Source: G963663365 sp963663365 (lineage in GTDB: Bacteria; Hinthialibacterota; Hinthialibacteria; Hinthialibacterales; G963663365). Taken from it: a stretch of DNA of 64,000 bases. The translations under genes were made by a program, and so were the position numbers. Within the stretch, counting starts at the first letter, position 1; each line of letters starts with the position of its first letter. Shown one piece after another: positions 42,377 to 52,462 of this stretch. The notes beneath the pieces are model-generated. The model did not search any database. It worked only from the letters and a program-made list of their open reading frames with translations, and had not been told where the DNA came from. The DNA lies in NCBI GenBank assembly GCA_963663365.2, contig CAXXIH010000003.1:620001-684000 (forward strand), given 5' to 3'.

Positions 42377-42784
42377 TTAAAAACGTGGCTTGTCTGTTCC
42401 AGATGTGATAGTTTTTACTTTATCATTCTCATCATATTCGATCATAAGTTTTTGCTTGGATCCTGAAAACCCTTCGATAGGAGTACCAATGACTTCCCAG
42501 GCACCAAGAGTGAGCACATCCATGGCTCCGTGCCCAAGAGCTCTTCCCGCACTTGGTTCATTTCCAAATTGAAGTTCGAAGATGTCGATCCTCTTTCCTT
42601 CTTCTGCGATGGTTTGTATGGGCTGACCAAGATTCATAATTACAAGAGATCTGTCTTGACCTACTTGAATTGCGCCAAGATTTGGCTCTTTTTTGCCATG
42701 AAGGGCCATTCCAACGGCACACGACATAAGGATTGAACAAATTGCACAGAAACCGATAACACGGATGAGATGATTGAACTTCAT
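42377..42784 (-). CDS. Small conserved lipoprotein, BamE/SmpA-like
   Basis: The 135-residue protein follows GGAGGG and has a lipobox L-M-S-C (Cys22) just before A-V-G-M-A-L-H-G-K-K-E-P. The mature part has the turn of SmpA/OmlA-like domains (V-G-Q-D-R-S-L-V-I-M-N-L-G-Q-P) and a conserved block, N-E-P-S-A-G-R-A-L-G-H-G-A-M-D-V-L-T-L-G followed by E-V-I-G-T-P-I-E-G. From memory, a proteobacterial lipoprotein family shares this pattern without known function. It should sit in the outer membrane. Confidence 0.78.
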   Translation of the reverse strand: MKFNHLIRVIGFCAICSILMSCAVGMALHGKKEPNLGAIQVGQDRSLVIMNLGQPIQTIAEEGKRIDIFELQFGNEPSAGRALGHGAMDVLTLGAWEVIGTPIEGFSGSKQKLMIEYDENDKVKTITSGTDKPRF

Positions 42785-43672
42785 GATTCCCTCCAGAATC
42801 TATTGATATGTTAAACTTCCATCTCACTTATTCAGTGAGTTGTAGACCTACGGATACTCCCTCACGAGGCGGAGGATGGAGTGTTCCAGGCGTTCAAGTG
42901 CAAAGGGCTTTATGACCCGCCTCCTTCAGCGTGCTACCGTCTCTGTTCACACAATTGGGTGATTTTCGCACCCTTAAGAGCCGATGTAAATAGGATTTGG
43001 GGGCCAATCAGCGGGATCCGCCTGGAAAAAGGGAATGATCCCGACTATGGATTTTGAATTGTTGGAAGCCGCCGAAATTATGAAAAAGGGAGGAGGTTAT
43101 GCCCGCGATGAAAATGATATGTTTTTAAAGATGAAAGTGAATCGAACGGAGCATTGAATCTAATCAATCGCGAATGGGAAATCTACAAACAAATGCATAC
43201 TCTCTCTCCCATGGTGTATATGGCTATATTAATTTCAATAGCGGGCGGCCGTAGAGAACGAAAATTTGTGTGTATAAAGATTGTCGGTGTATTGTGTAAG
43301 TCTATAAATATCAGTGTGATGAGGTGGTTTTTATTCAAGCCGTTTTTATTCAAAAAGCCACTATCCATTTGGCCCGACCTAATTTAGGATCTAATTGGCT
43401 TTGCAGGTGATTGAGGTTGTACTTTGGCTGGCGGCGGTGGCTTCATGCCGCTAGGGGTATTTTGTGCATTCATGTTCGTGCAGAGCTATGGAAGTTTTCG
43501 TATCAAGATGGTGCGAATAATTCCGCGCATTTATTTTGCGCAGGATGTTATTAAGTACACGGGAAAGGAGGTGATTGCGGCATATCCATCATATCAGGAA
43601 CTACACATGGGGGTTGTATTTTTGCAATCGCGTAACTTTGAGCTATTTAGTAACAGAAAGTGAGAGAAATTC
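42785..43672. other. Long spacer with a receiver-domain remnant
   Basis: No intact gene is supported in 888 bp. A fragment at 42848-42925 on the minus strand resembles the end of a response-regulator receiver domain. A 36-codon plus-strand frame at 43047-43157 has only a weak GGGA site and no recognisable domain. The rest is AT-rich with no clear promoter. Confidence 0.45.
42848..42925 (-). pseudogene. Possible remnant of a response-regulator receiver domain
   Basis: Twenty-five codons end at a stop (42848-42850): they read V-I-K-P-F-A-L-E-R-L-E-H-S-I-L-R-L-V, matching the K-P-F and last helix of receiver domains. An in-frame stop lies just upstream and no other part of the domain is visible. 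It may be a decayed fragment or a chance match. Confidence 0.3.
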
Positions 43673-45316
43673 ATGAAGAAACTTTTCGTTGCATTTTTTG
43701 CCATTGCCGCTCTTGCAGCAGGCAGTTGGGCTGTAACTGTAAATCAGTCGGGAGGAGGAGATTTCACTTCGGTACAAGCCGCTTTGGATTCCGGAGCAAC
43801 TGAGATCATCATTACCGACAGCGCGGTTTACGATGAAAACATCGAAATCGGTTCGCCTTCAGATCGTGGCACACCGGTTACGTTGACATCTAACCAAACG
43901 GGGGATAACCGTCCGGTTTTGGCATCCACGACAACAAGCCCGATTTTCGACAGCGTGCGTAACGCTGAGAACACCGGAAGCGTGGGTGTTTTTTCAGACG
44001 GTACGGTTATTTCAAATCTAATTATTAAAGGCAATCCGGATCTCGGACAATATGGTCAAGCGGCCCTGTTTATCATGGCCGATAATGTGACCATCGAAAA
44101 CTGCAAGATTTATCCACTTCCGAGTGCCTTGGGCCAAGATATCAAATTCCCGACCAGCTTAATTTTTGTGGCGCAGGAAGGCGATCCCGGCTCGCATGTG
44201 GCCAAAGCCAACGGCAAGACCAGCGATGGCTTGCTTATAAAAGACTGCGAAATTCTCAGTGTCAGTGATGAAGGTGTTGCGGAGCCGACTGTTGAGAATT
44301 TAGGCTTCCTGCAACAAGGTGAGAACAGCAACGCCGCTACTTTTGCACGTTGCGATCATTACACCGATGCCGGTCAAGATGTTGTCGTAACCTTTGACGG
44401 TTGCTCATTGAGATACATCTATGACGCCGGTCTTTTCCCCTCAAACCGCGACAATGACGGCGCCGGTGGCGGCAGTGTTACGTGGGTTATGAGAAACTGC
44501 TTCCTCGACGCTTGTGGAAAATTCGGCATCCGCAGCCGCGGCTGCAACTTGATTGTTGAGGATTCGATCTTCACACGTACCAACCAGGGTAATCATGGTG
44601 ACAGCGAGAACTCAGCGGTTTGTATGCAAGATCAAGATGGCCGTGTCGATATTTCCGCAACCGTTACAAACTGCCTGTTTGTGAACTGCGGCGGCGCGTA
44701 CTCAAAGAAGGCCTATTACGGCGGTGTTAATGTTTACAACGCCGGTGATATGACTGTTTCCAACTGCACGTTCGATCTGTGCCTCTCCGGCGCAAGTGTT
44801 GGTACCGGCACTCCAAAAGAAGGCGCCGTTACAAGGTGTACGCTCACCGATTGCGTGTTTGATCGCATGGGCTACAATGCCGCCCCCGCTTTGGACAGTT
44901 TCGGTATTCCGCTGGCGGACAGTGCTGATCTCGTAGACGGACTTTATGCCGCTTGGGATTGGGGCTTCGATAACTTCGATTCAGGTGCACCTTGGAGCGC
45001 GGCATTCAACCATTACCAAGACAACGAGGCTGTTATGGTCGTGAATGGTTGCTTGGTTGGTGAAATCGCCAGTGAAGATACCCGTACATGGGACGAAGTC
45101 GTTGCTACAGGCACCGATTCCGGAAATGTTTTGGGATCACGTCTTTATTGTGGTGTTGTTGAAGGACTGGATACAGTCACTCGCGGCACACCGCAGTTCG
45201 AGAACACGGATATTGATTCCGATACACCTTATGCTCCGGTCGCAGGCGCGCCGAATGATGGCATTGGCGCCAATATCGGCGGTGGTTCATCCGTTCAATC
45301 TTGGTCGGTGTACTAA
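43673..45316 (+). CDS. Exported right-handed beta-helix protein with short C-terminal tail
   Basis: The 547-residue protein has a signal peptide ending S-W-A-V. It begins V-N-Q-S-G-G-G-D-F-T-S-V-Q-A-A-L-D-S, the usual entry to pectin-lyase-fold proteins, and continues with short parallel strands (V-T-I-E-N-C-K-I, T-V-S-N-C-T-F, L-I-V-E-D-S-I-F). Cys and Asn form ladders as in beta-helices. Catalytic residues cannot be assigned. The C-terminus S-V-Q-S-W-S-V-Y fits the tail group of this window. A terminator follows. It may bind or cut a polyuronide or other surface glycan. Confidence 0.83.
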   Translation: MKKLFVAFFAIAALAAGSWAVTVNQSGGGDFTSVQAALDSGATEIIITDSAVYDENIEIGSPSDRGTPVTLTSNQTGDNRPVLASTTTSPIFDSVRNAENTGSVGVFSDGTVISNLIIKGNPDLGQYGQAALFIMADNVTIENCKIYPLPSALGQDIKFPTSLIFVAQEGDPGSHVAKANGKTSDGLLIKDCEILSVSDEGVAEPTVENLGFLQQGENSNAATFARCDHYTDAGQDVVVTFDGCSLRYIYDAGLFPSNRDNDGAGGGSVTWVMRNCFLDACGKFGIRSRGCNLIVEDSIFTRTNQGNHGDSENSAVCMQDQDGRVDISATVTNCLFVNCGGAYSKKAYYGGVNVYNAGDMTVSNCTFDLCLSGASVGTGTPKEGAVTRCTLTDCVFDRMGYNAAPALDSFGIPLADSADLVDGLYAAWDWGFDNFDSGAPWSAAFNHYQDNEAVMVVNGCLVGEIASEDTRTWDEVVATGTDSGNVLGSRLYCGVVEGLDTVTRGTPQFENTDIDSDTPYAPVAGAPNDGIGANIGGGSSVQSWSVY

Positions 45317-45357
45317 GGTTTAGTGTTCAGTTGTAGATTGTCTTAATGGCAATAACG

Positions 45358-45394
45358 ATGGGCGCAGTGCAACATGCATTGCGCCCATTTCTTT
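45358..45394 (+). terminator. Rho-independent terminator after beta-helix gene
   Basis: ATGGGCGCA pairs with TGCGCCCAT, the stem continues through TGCA/TGCA to a 3-base loop, and TTCTTTT follows. It lies between two convergent genes. Confidence 0.88.
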
Positions 45395-45435
45395 TGCTTT
45401 CATTTAAGATGGATTTTATTCTCAATCATCCATTT

Positions 45436-48400
45436 TCAGAATGAGGCTGTTTCTATTTTAAGATCGTCGATTTCAATCACACTGTCGACATTTGGGCCGG
45501 CATTCTGAAGCAGAATCAGCGGCGGAATCGGACCTGATGCGGCAAATCGCCCGCCAATCCAGAGATTGGTTTCATTTGTCCCAATTGTGTCGTTAAATGT
45601 GAAAAGGCCGAGGATTTCAGAGAAGTTTGTGACCACCAACATGCATGTTCCGCCGGGGCCGAGCTGCTGCCGAACATTTGCGCTTCCCACAACCAGATTC
45701 GGATAGGCGATTTCTTCACCGAACAAACTTGCATTGGCGGCGATATGTTCCTGACCAATCGATAACAATAACGATGTGTCGCCTCCCTCTTGATTGAGGG
45801 TGACATTGCCGTGATTGGCGACTTCAATTGCATTAACCATTACACCATCAGTGCCCGATTCAAAATCTCCGGGAGAAGCGAGCGGGATTTGGCCTGTACT
45901 GTTTAACGGTTGAGTAAGCGGCTCAACAATCAGGCGGTCGAAATAGACAATCACCGGAGAAGCCGCGCCCGGCTGCAATGCCACTTGGAGATAGGGCAAT
46001 ACGCGGCCATTGGGAGGATCGTAGATCAGCACAAGTTCCTCATAGCGGTTGACGGGAACCGCGTCGCCGATGGGGTTGGTGTAGGCCAGCTGGCCATCGA
46101 CGGGGCTATTGAGACCGACCAGGGCGACCTCTGCGCCGGGGGCCGTGGCCCAGCAGAGGACACGCAATACGGCAGGCACGCCGCCGAGATCGACATCCGT
46201 ATTCGGGAATATAACAGCACCTTCGCCGGGATCGGCCACAACCAATAATCCCACACCATCCGAATCTGAACCAGTAGGGATTTGATCCGTGCCAACATCA
46301 GCGGTTTGGTAGCCATCGATTCCTGAGGCCTGGAGCAGACCGTTATTGAAATCGCCTGCATTAAAATCGAGAGTCATAAGCGGCGTTACTACCGGCGTTG
46401 TGTCGCCGATCTGAATAACTGTGGATACGGAACGTTGAGCGCCGGTTTGGATGACAACGGTGTGTTCCCCCTCAGTGCTGTCAGCCGGAACAATAAATGA
46501 AATTTGAGAGATATTGATTAGGTACGCAGGCACCGGAGCGCCATCGAAGAGAACCTGTACATGGCGTTGGCTGGGTGTAAGCGCATCAATGGTTAAGGTC
46601 ACAATCGATCCCGCGGCAATTTGGGATGGAGAGATGCGGGAGACGGAACTTAACACCGGCAGGCTTTGGAAGGTATCGACGAACTCAAGGCCGTTATTCT
46701 TGACGAATACGGATTCCAGTACACCATCACCATCGATGTCAGCGGCGTCTGCTTGTTTGTAGCTCGAAGCGCCTTGTGGAGTGCTTTTGGAGACCGTGGC
46801 ATCGCTCCATACGGCGATCCGTTCTTGAGGCGATGCGATAAGAACATCCAGACCGCCATCACTATTAAGGTCAGCAAAGTCGACATCTTGAAGATTGTCA
46901 CCCAAGTCCGGCACGCCTGCTGAAGCATCGGTAAAGGTTGCATTGCCTTGGTTGAGCAATAGAGCGCCGCCATTACTATGAGCGATAAAGACATCAATAT
47001 CTCCATCGCTGTCGACATCGCCCAGGGTGACGCGTTGCGTATTGCCTGGAGATGGCGGTACAGGGCCTAATTGAAATGTCCCCGAACCATCGTTTAAAAG
47101 TACTGTATCCCCTGCCGTGTTGCCGCAGAACAAATCCAAATCGCCATCGGCATCAAGATCGGCAATTCCGATATCCTGTGTATCGTTTGTATCCGGGCCG
47201 AGAGCAGTGGAATTGTCGGTGAAGTTCCCTGCCCCATCGCCAATATAGAGTGAGTTGGCGCCATTTTTAGCGAAAATGATATCCAGGTTGCCATCACTAT
47301 TTAGGTCGGCGATTTTGACGTTATTCGATAGGCCGAGGGAGTTTAGGCGGTCCGATGCATTTTCCCATTCGGAATTGTTATTGATTATCAATGTATCGAC
47401 GCCGGCGTTTGCGATTACGATATCTAAATCGCCATCACCATCCAAATCGCCCAGTTCTACAGCATTGCTGGAATCTGAGCCATTTGCGGGGGCATTAAAC
47501 GCTTGAGGCTCTCCAAAGACGCCATTCCCTGCATTCCACATGATATAGTCCGTGCTATCGGTGACAAAGGCAAGATCGATATCACCATCGCCGTCAATAT
47601 CGCCGAAGTCGGCATCGCGATATTCAGAAACAACGACAGTATCTGTCGGCGGTTCAACAATCGGCCCCGGAAGTGCACCGATCAGCTCGCTACCCGGCGG
47701 TGAATTTCCCGGAGTGCAGGGCGAATCCGCTGTCAGGCGATAATCTTGTCCGATCCAATCCATAAAAGCGGGATCAATTTCGATATTGGCAAAATCCACG
47801 GTTTTGGATTGAGTAAGGTTGGCCGTGCCCGGACCATAGTTACCGGTGTTGAAATAAATGTCATTACTGCCAAAGGTGCCGCCTTCGGCAATGGTTTTGT
47901 ATCCCGGAACGGTGGCTCCAAAACCTGAGTTGGAATGCAGGATCAGGTTTTGAATAAGCGGTTGGGCGCCATTGGCGACGCGGATTCCATCATCTTGATT
48001 GAGAACAATGGTGTTGTTGGTAATTGTAGGTGTTGTACCTGCGCCGGTGACATAAACTCCACCGGTTGCACCCACGCCTCCGGTGGCAAGGTTTTGTGTG
48101 ATGATATTCCAGCGCAGCTCGCCAATCGATCCATTCTCAAATGCCACACCACCGCCGTTTGGCGCGCTATTGCCAATGATGTAATTCCCGCCATTCATAA
48201 AGAATGAGACTTTGGAAGGCGGAGGGTTGATAGGTCCGATAAGCGGCGCGCCCCCATCGGAATAAATGCCGCCGCCCATGCGTGAGGCGGTATTCCTTAA
48301 TGTTGGATCGCTAAAAGAGCCGATATCATTTCCGAAGATTGCAGGCGAGGCGCCATTGGCAAGCGCAATTCCGCCGCCATTTTTTGCTTTGTTGGCAGAG

Positions 48401-51400
48401 ATGATATTTTGCGGCGCGCCCGGGAAGGAGATAAAGGCGATTCCAGCCCCAGCCATGATACCGCCGGTAATCCGTTTGCCGCCAATACCGGGCTCACAGC
48501 CCTCAATAAATATTCCGCCGCCATCCAGATTGAGCGCGGAATTGCCAGCTGCTTTGCCATCGCCATTTACACCGATCAGATTGAAATGCATTTCGGCATT
48601 ACTACAGTTCGATATAAATGCAATTCCTCCACCACTGCTTTGTTGTGCCACATTAGAGATAACAATTGCACCGCGAATCAGAAGAGGCTGCCCTGCTCCG
48701 AGATTATCGCTATCGTCTTCGCAACAAATTCCTCCGCCATACCCGGTTAGAGCTTGGTTGCCTTGAATCACGACCTTTCCGCCATGCAAAGGATAAGAAG
48801 TGGTTCCGAGAGGGCTTTCGATTTGAGGATTGGACTTATAAATATAAATCCCACCGCCGTTATTTTGTGCAGTATTAGAAATAATGTCGGCTTCTTCGAT
48901 TACAACCTGATTCGCATCATCAAAAATGGCGATACCTCCACCGCTGGATGTATCCGAAGTATTGGCCCGGACCGTAATTCCTTTTATCTCCATGGGATCG
49001 AGTGCGTTTGGATTCCAGTCTTCAACAGCAATCCCGCCGCCCATACCGGTTTTTGCGGCGTTTTCTTTGATAATGACTCCATCTTTCAAAATCGGGCTGG
49101 ATTTCCAGACATAGATTCCGCCACCATGCAGACCGGCCCAGTTTTTAATCAGGATGGATTGTTTGACAACCATGTCATCGGCTCCATCCAGAAATGCGAT
49201 GCCGCCGCCATTCGTTTCCAATGCTTTGTTTTCTTCAAATAGAGCGCGGTTAATTGTTAGTGCTTCCGGGGCAAGGATGCTGTAATCTCTCGCGGCGATA
49301 CCCCCGCCCGCGCCGAGGACTGCTTGGTTCTTGCGGAATACGTTGGTGGCGTCGGCAACATCTGCGGCAACGCCGATCCATGGATCGGATTTGTATGTAA
49401 AAATTCCCCCGCCATTGTTTTGGGCGATATTGCCGAAGTCTTTAGCGGCATCTTCAATTATTGGATCATCTTGACCAATAACACAGCGTTCCATAGTGAA
49501 GTTGTCGGCATTTTCATAAAAAGCGATTCCACCGCCATTGCCGACAAGTGAATTGATTGCTCCGACACCATCAGGAGGTTGAGCTAGTGCCTTATTGGCT
49601 TTTATCGCACAGAATCTAAACTTGCCCGGTTCGAGGGCAGTATCTTGGCTGAATACTCCAACACCCCCGCCGCTGCCCTCAACACTGACATTGGCGCGGA
49701 TATTCAACGAATTGAGCATCGGATTGCTTTCACGAATATAGACTCCGCCGCCATTGGCATTTGCCGTATTGCCTTGTGCCGGGTCGAAATTCGGATCAGG
49801 TTCCGAACCGATTGTTCCGCCGCCGACTCTTTGGCCGCCAAGATCAACATTGTTGGATTTCTCAGTGATGGATACTCCGCCGCCATTACCGACTTTGGAT
49901 TGATACGCGCCTATGCCTGCCGGTATTGCCGCTGTTGCCCGGTTTTTTTGAATAATCGCATTGATAATCGAAAGTAATTCACCAGCGGCCGCGGCGGGCG
50001 CGTCGGAGGCTTGGACAATTGAAATCCCGCCGCCATTGCCTGACTGTGCTTCATTGCCGCGTATGGTTTCGCGTGTAAATGCGCCAGTGGAACCGCCCAT
50101 GGATAAAGTCGAGCGATAGAAATAGCAGCCTCCGCCGTTATTTTGTGCGATATTGCCTTTACCGTCCTCTTCTGCGCCATCACCAATCAAATCGCCACCC
50201 ATGTCTATATTCTGCGATTCCTCAATGGCAATTGCACCGCCGTTGCCGGTACGGGCCGTTTCCGCTTCTGCGATCGGTTGGGCCGAGAGTGCTTTATTTT
50301 TTTGAAAGATGTTGCCGGCTACGATTCGGAGGGATTCGCGGTCACCGATTGCGCCTTTGATAAATATCCCGCCGCCGTTTCCGTCACTGGCTTCATTGGA
50401 TTCAAAAAGATTCGGCGCAGGCGCTCCGGGATTGCCTTTGGGATACAAACCGATAATGGGATTTGAGTCTTCGCAATACAGCCCGCCGCCGTTTTTGCCG
50501 GCGATGTTATTACGAATTAATTGCGTGGGTGTGGTCCCCAGATCACCGATGACGATAAGAGAGTGCGAGCCATCGGCAATAGAGATGCCGCCGCCATTTT
50601 GCTTGGCATGATTGGATTCGATGGTGTTGCGGCGGATAAAAGACCTGTCATCGACCTCTGTTCGATCCGGAGCCGAGACGATCATAATCCCACCGCCGTC
50701 CCCTTCGGCCTCGTTATCGGTGATTTGGCAGTGATCAATTGTACCCACAGCACTTTCCATATAGATGCCGGCGCCGTTTTGATTGGATACATTGGCACGA
50801 ATGATGCACTCGCCCCCGCCGATATCAAAACGTTCATTTGTTGGAGTGTTGAAGATGGCGATGCCGCCGCCATCAAGGTCGGCTACATTATTTTCGATAT
50901 TGACGTCTTGGATGGTTCCATTTGAGTCGTAGGCATAAATTCCACCACCACAGCCTCCGCCGGTATCGTTTTCAATAATCTCGATATTTGAGATTGAAGC
51001 GTTGGTGACGTACGACAATGCAATACCGCCGCCATTTAGCCCTATATTGTTTGCGCTATTCCCGGCGAGAACTCCGCCTTCGATGGTGATATTCGCCGCT
51101 TGATTGACACGTATCCCGCCGTTTTGGTTACCGCGCGCCTCGTTATTTCGGAGTGTTAAACCATCAATCCCGACTTCGAAATGGAATCCCGCTCCCAGAT
51201 TGCTGGATGAGTTTGAATCCTCAATTACGATATTCGAGCCACCTTGATGACCACCGATACCGGCCCCATCGTTAAAGAATGCTTGAAGCACTCCACACGC
51301 TGTAGCCGTGAGTCCCGTTGCGGTCACGTTTTTGGCGTTGTGGAGATGAAATCCCTGATAGCCGATATTCGAGAAACTGCAATTGGTGACGGTTGATGTT

Positions 51401-52089
51401 CCCGTTCCCATCGGGCCAAAACCTTGTTGTTCGATATTTAGGCCGATCCAATCCTGTCCTTGAAAGACGATATTTTCATAAGTCGATTGACCATCGAAAT
51501 GGCGGTCATCGATCCCCAGGTAACCCGCTGTAAATGTGCAGTTTTTTACCAAGGTATCAGCAGTACTGGCCAGCATGGCGATGCCTTTGCTTTGCACCTG
51601 GAACTCACAATTTTGGGCATCGATTTTAACATTGTCGTATCCGGCCAGAATTCCATTCAGCGAATTGTCGAATATTGAATCCCGTACAATCAGTTCGGCT
51701 CCGGCTGAAATCGATATCCCACCATCCACAAAATGGACATTTTCTACTTCAATACGGACATTTTCCGCTGAAATGCTCCCATTGAGCAGATTTGCACCCG
51801 CCGTCCCTATTACCTTTAATGGCTTTGTTACAACACCGTATCCATATGCTCCCGTAAATGAATTGATAACGACGGTTCCCCCGTTGCCGTATTCCATTAA
51901 AAAATCGACGGCTGCGCTGAATGACGCAAACGAATTATCCGTCTCCGGCCCAATGATCCTTCCATCTTCATCTCTAGGGCTGGAATTGGTGTCATCCCCC
52001 GGAGCGCCCGTGACCACAACTGTTTGTGCAATGGCCCATTGTGAGATGAAAAATAACAGAGGTAATAAGAGACGGATGGATGCATGCAT
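45436..52089 (-). CDS. Giant exported beta-helix / FG-GAP / IPT protein
   Basis: The ATG at 52089 is chosen over a GTG at 52101 because GAGG lies six bases before it; the product is 2217 residues with a signal peptide ending A-I-A-Q. About residues 25-1480 are right-handed beta-helix coils, dominated by a repeated N-x-G-G-G-I-[YA]-[IF] motif as in polymorphic outer membrane proteins and parallel beta-helix adhesins. About 1500-1820 are FG-GAP/VCBS repeats (D-I-D-G-D-G-D-I-D-L, D-L-D-A-D-G-D-L-D-L). An IPT/TIG-like domain (about 1830-1910, S-R-I-S-P-S-Q-I-A-A-G-S) and C-terminal beta-sandwich modules follow. No membrane anchor or short tail is visible. It is probably a surface or released adhesin or glycan-binding protein. 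Confidence 0.87.
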   Translation of the reverse strand: MHASIRLLLPLLFFISQWAIAQTVVVTGAPGDDTNSSPRDEDGRIIGPETDNSFASFSAAVDFLMEYGNGGTVVINSFTGAYGYGVVTKPLKVIGTAGANLLNGSISAENVRIEVENVHFVDGGISISAGAELIVRDSIFDNSLNGILAGYDNVKIDAQNCEFQVQSKGIAMLASTADTLVKNCTFTAGYLGIDDRHFDGQSTYENIVFQGQDWIGLNIEQQGFGPMGTGTSTVTNCSFSNIGYQGFHLHNAKNVTATGLTATACGVLQAFFNDGAGIGGHQGGSNIVIEDSNSSSNLGAGFHFEVGIDGLTLRNNEARGNQNGGIRVNQAANITIEGGVLAGNSANNIGLNGGGIALSYVTNASISNIEIIENDTGGGCGGGIYAYDSNGTIQDVNIENNVADLDGGGIAIFNTPTNERFDIGGGECIIRANVSNQNGAGIYMESAVGTIDHCQITDNEAEGDGGGIMIVSAPDRTEVDDRSFIRRNTIESNHAKQNGGGISIADGSHSLIVIGDLGTTPTQLIRNNIAGKNGGGLYCEDSNPIIGLYPKGNPGAPAPNLFESNEASDGNGGGIFIKGAIGDRESLRIVAGNIFQKNKALSAQPIAEAETARTGNGGAIAIEESQNIDMGGDLIGDGAEEDGKGNIAQNNGGGCYFYRSTLSMGGSTGAFTRETIRGNEAQSGNGGGISIVQASDAPAAAAGELLSIINAIIQKNRATAAIPAGIGAYQSKVGNGGGVSITEKSNNVDLGGQRVGGGTIGSEPDPNFDPAQGNTANANGGGVYIRESNPMLNSLNIRANVSVEGSGGGVGVFSQDTALEPGKFRFCAIKANKALAQPPDGVGAINSLVGNGGGIAFYENADNFTMERCVIGQDDPIIEDAAKDFGNIAQNNGGGIFTYKSDPWIGVAADVADATNVFRKNQAVLGAGGGIAARDYSILAPEALTINRALFEENKALETNGGGIAFLDGADDMVVKQSILIKNWAGLHGGGIYVWKSSPILKDGVIIKENAAKTGMGGGIAVEDWNPNALDPMEIKGITVRANTSDTSSGGGIAIFDDANQVVIEEADIISNTAQNNGGGIYIYKSNPQIESPLGTTSYPLHGGKVVIQGNQALTGYGGGICCEDDSDNLGAGQPLLIRGAIVISNVAQQSSGGGIAFISNCSNAEMHFNLIGVNGDGKAAGNSALNLDGGGIFIEGCEPGIGGKRITGGIMAGAGIAFISFPGAPQNIISANKAKNGGGIALANGASPAIFGNDIGSFSDPTLRNTASRMGGGIYSDGGAPLIGPINPPPSKVSFFMNGGNYIIGNSAPNGGGVAFENGSIGELRWNIITQNLATGGVGATGGVYVTGAGTTPTITNNTIVLNQDDGIRVANGAQPLIQNLILHSNSGFGATVPGYKTIAEGGTFGSNDIYFNTGNYGPGTANLTQSKTVDFANIEIDPAFMDWIGQDYRLTADSPCTPGNSPPGSELIGALPGPIVEPPTDTVVVSEYRDADFGDIDGDGDIDLAFVTDSTDYIMWNAGNGVFGEPQAFNAPANGSDSSNAVELGDLDGDGDLDIVIANAGVDTLIINNNSEWENASDRLNSLGLSNNVKIADLNSDGNLDIIFAKNGANSLYIGDGAGNFTDNSTALGPDTNDTQDIGIADLDADGDLDLFCGNTAGDTVLLNDGSGTFQLGPVPPSPGNTQRVTLGDVDSDGDIDVFIAHSNGGALLLNQGNATFTDASAGVPDLGDNLQDVDFADLNSDGGLDVLIASPQERIAVWSDATVSKSTPQGASSYKQADAADIDGDGVLESVFVKNNGLEFVDTFQSLPVLSSVSRISPSQIAAGSIVTLTIDALTPSQRHVQVLFDGAPVPAYLINISQISFIVPADSTEGEHTVVIQTGAQRSVSTVIQIGDTTPVVTPLMTLDFNAGDFNNGLLQASGIDGYQTADVGTDQIPTGSDSDGVGLLVVADPGEGAVIFPNTDVDLGGVPAVLRVLCWATAPGAEVALVGLNSPVDGQLAYTNPIGDAVPVNRYEELVLIYDPPNGRVLPYLQVALQPGAASPVIVYFDRLIVEPLTQPLNSTGQIPLASPGDFESGTDGVMVNAIEVANHGNVTLNQEGGDTSLLLSIGQEHIAANASLFGEEIAYPNLVVGSANVRQQLGPGGTCMLVVTNFSEILGLFTFNDTIGTNETNLWIGGRFAASGPIPPLILLQNAGPNVDSVIEIDDLKIETASF

Positions 52090-52462
52090 GGTGTTCCTCA
52101 CCTTTAGGTTCCCGCGTTGAAGCGGTTATGGTTCTGTTCAAAACGGTACCTCCGGCATTGCGCCGGATCGCTGCCTGTATGAATTAGAATACAAGAAATC
52201 GGAATCGATCTATAGTTACGTAAAATGCAGTTTTAAAAATAATGTGAATAAATCAGAAGGATTTAAACAGATAATGGGGGCAATGTGTAACGTAATTTTA
52301 TCCGATAGTTTTTTGTGTATTACCGGAGATTAAATGTGGTTGTCGAATTGGATGGAAGTGTATATGAATGGGCATCTGTGGATTTGAGGTTCCACTGAAC
52401 AATTGAACCGTGTACTATGGGACTTGTTATTCGATTGCCAACGCATCATAAGGACTCCAACC
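52090..52462. other. Divergent spacer between giant beta-helix and sulfatase genes
   Basis: This 373-bp AT-rich region should hold promoters for both flanking genes. No convincing box, hairpin or short gene was recognised. An upstream in-frame start for the sulfatase at 52403 lacks both a ribosome site and a sensible N-terminus. Confidence 0.4.

Noticed and set aside
43154..43387. 77-codon plus-strand frame
   Set aside because: No ribosome site or recognisable domain; AT-rich spacer.
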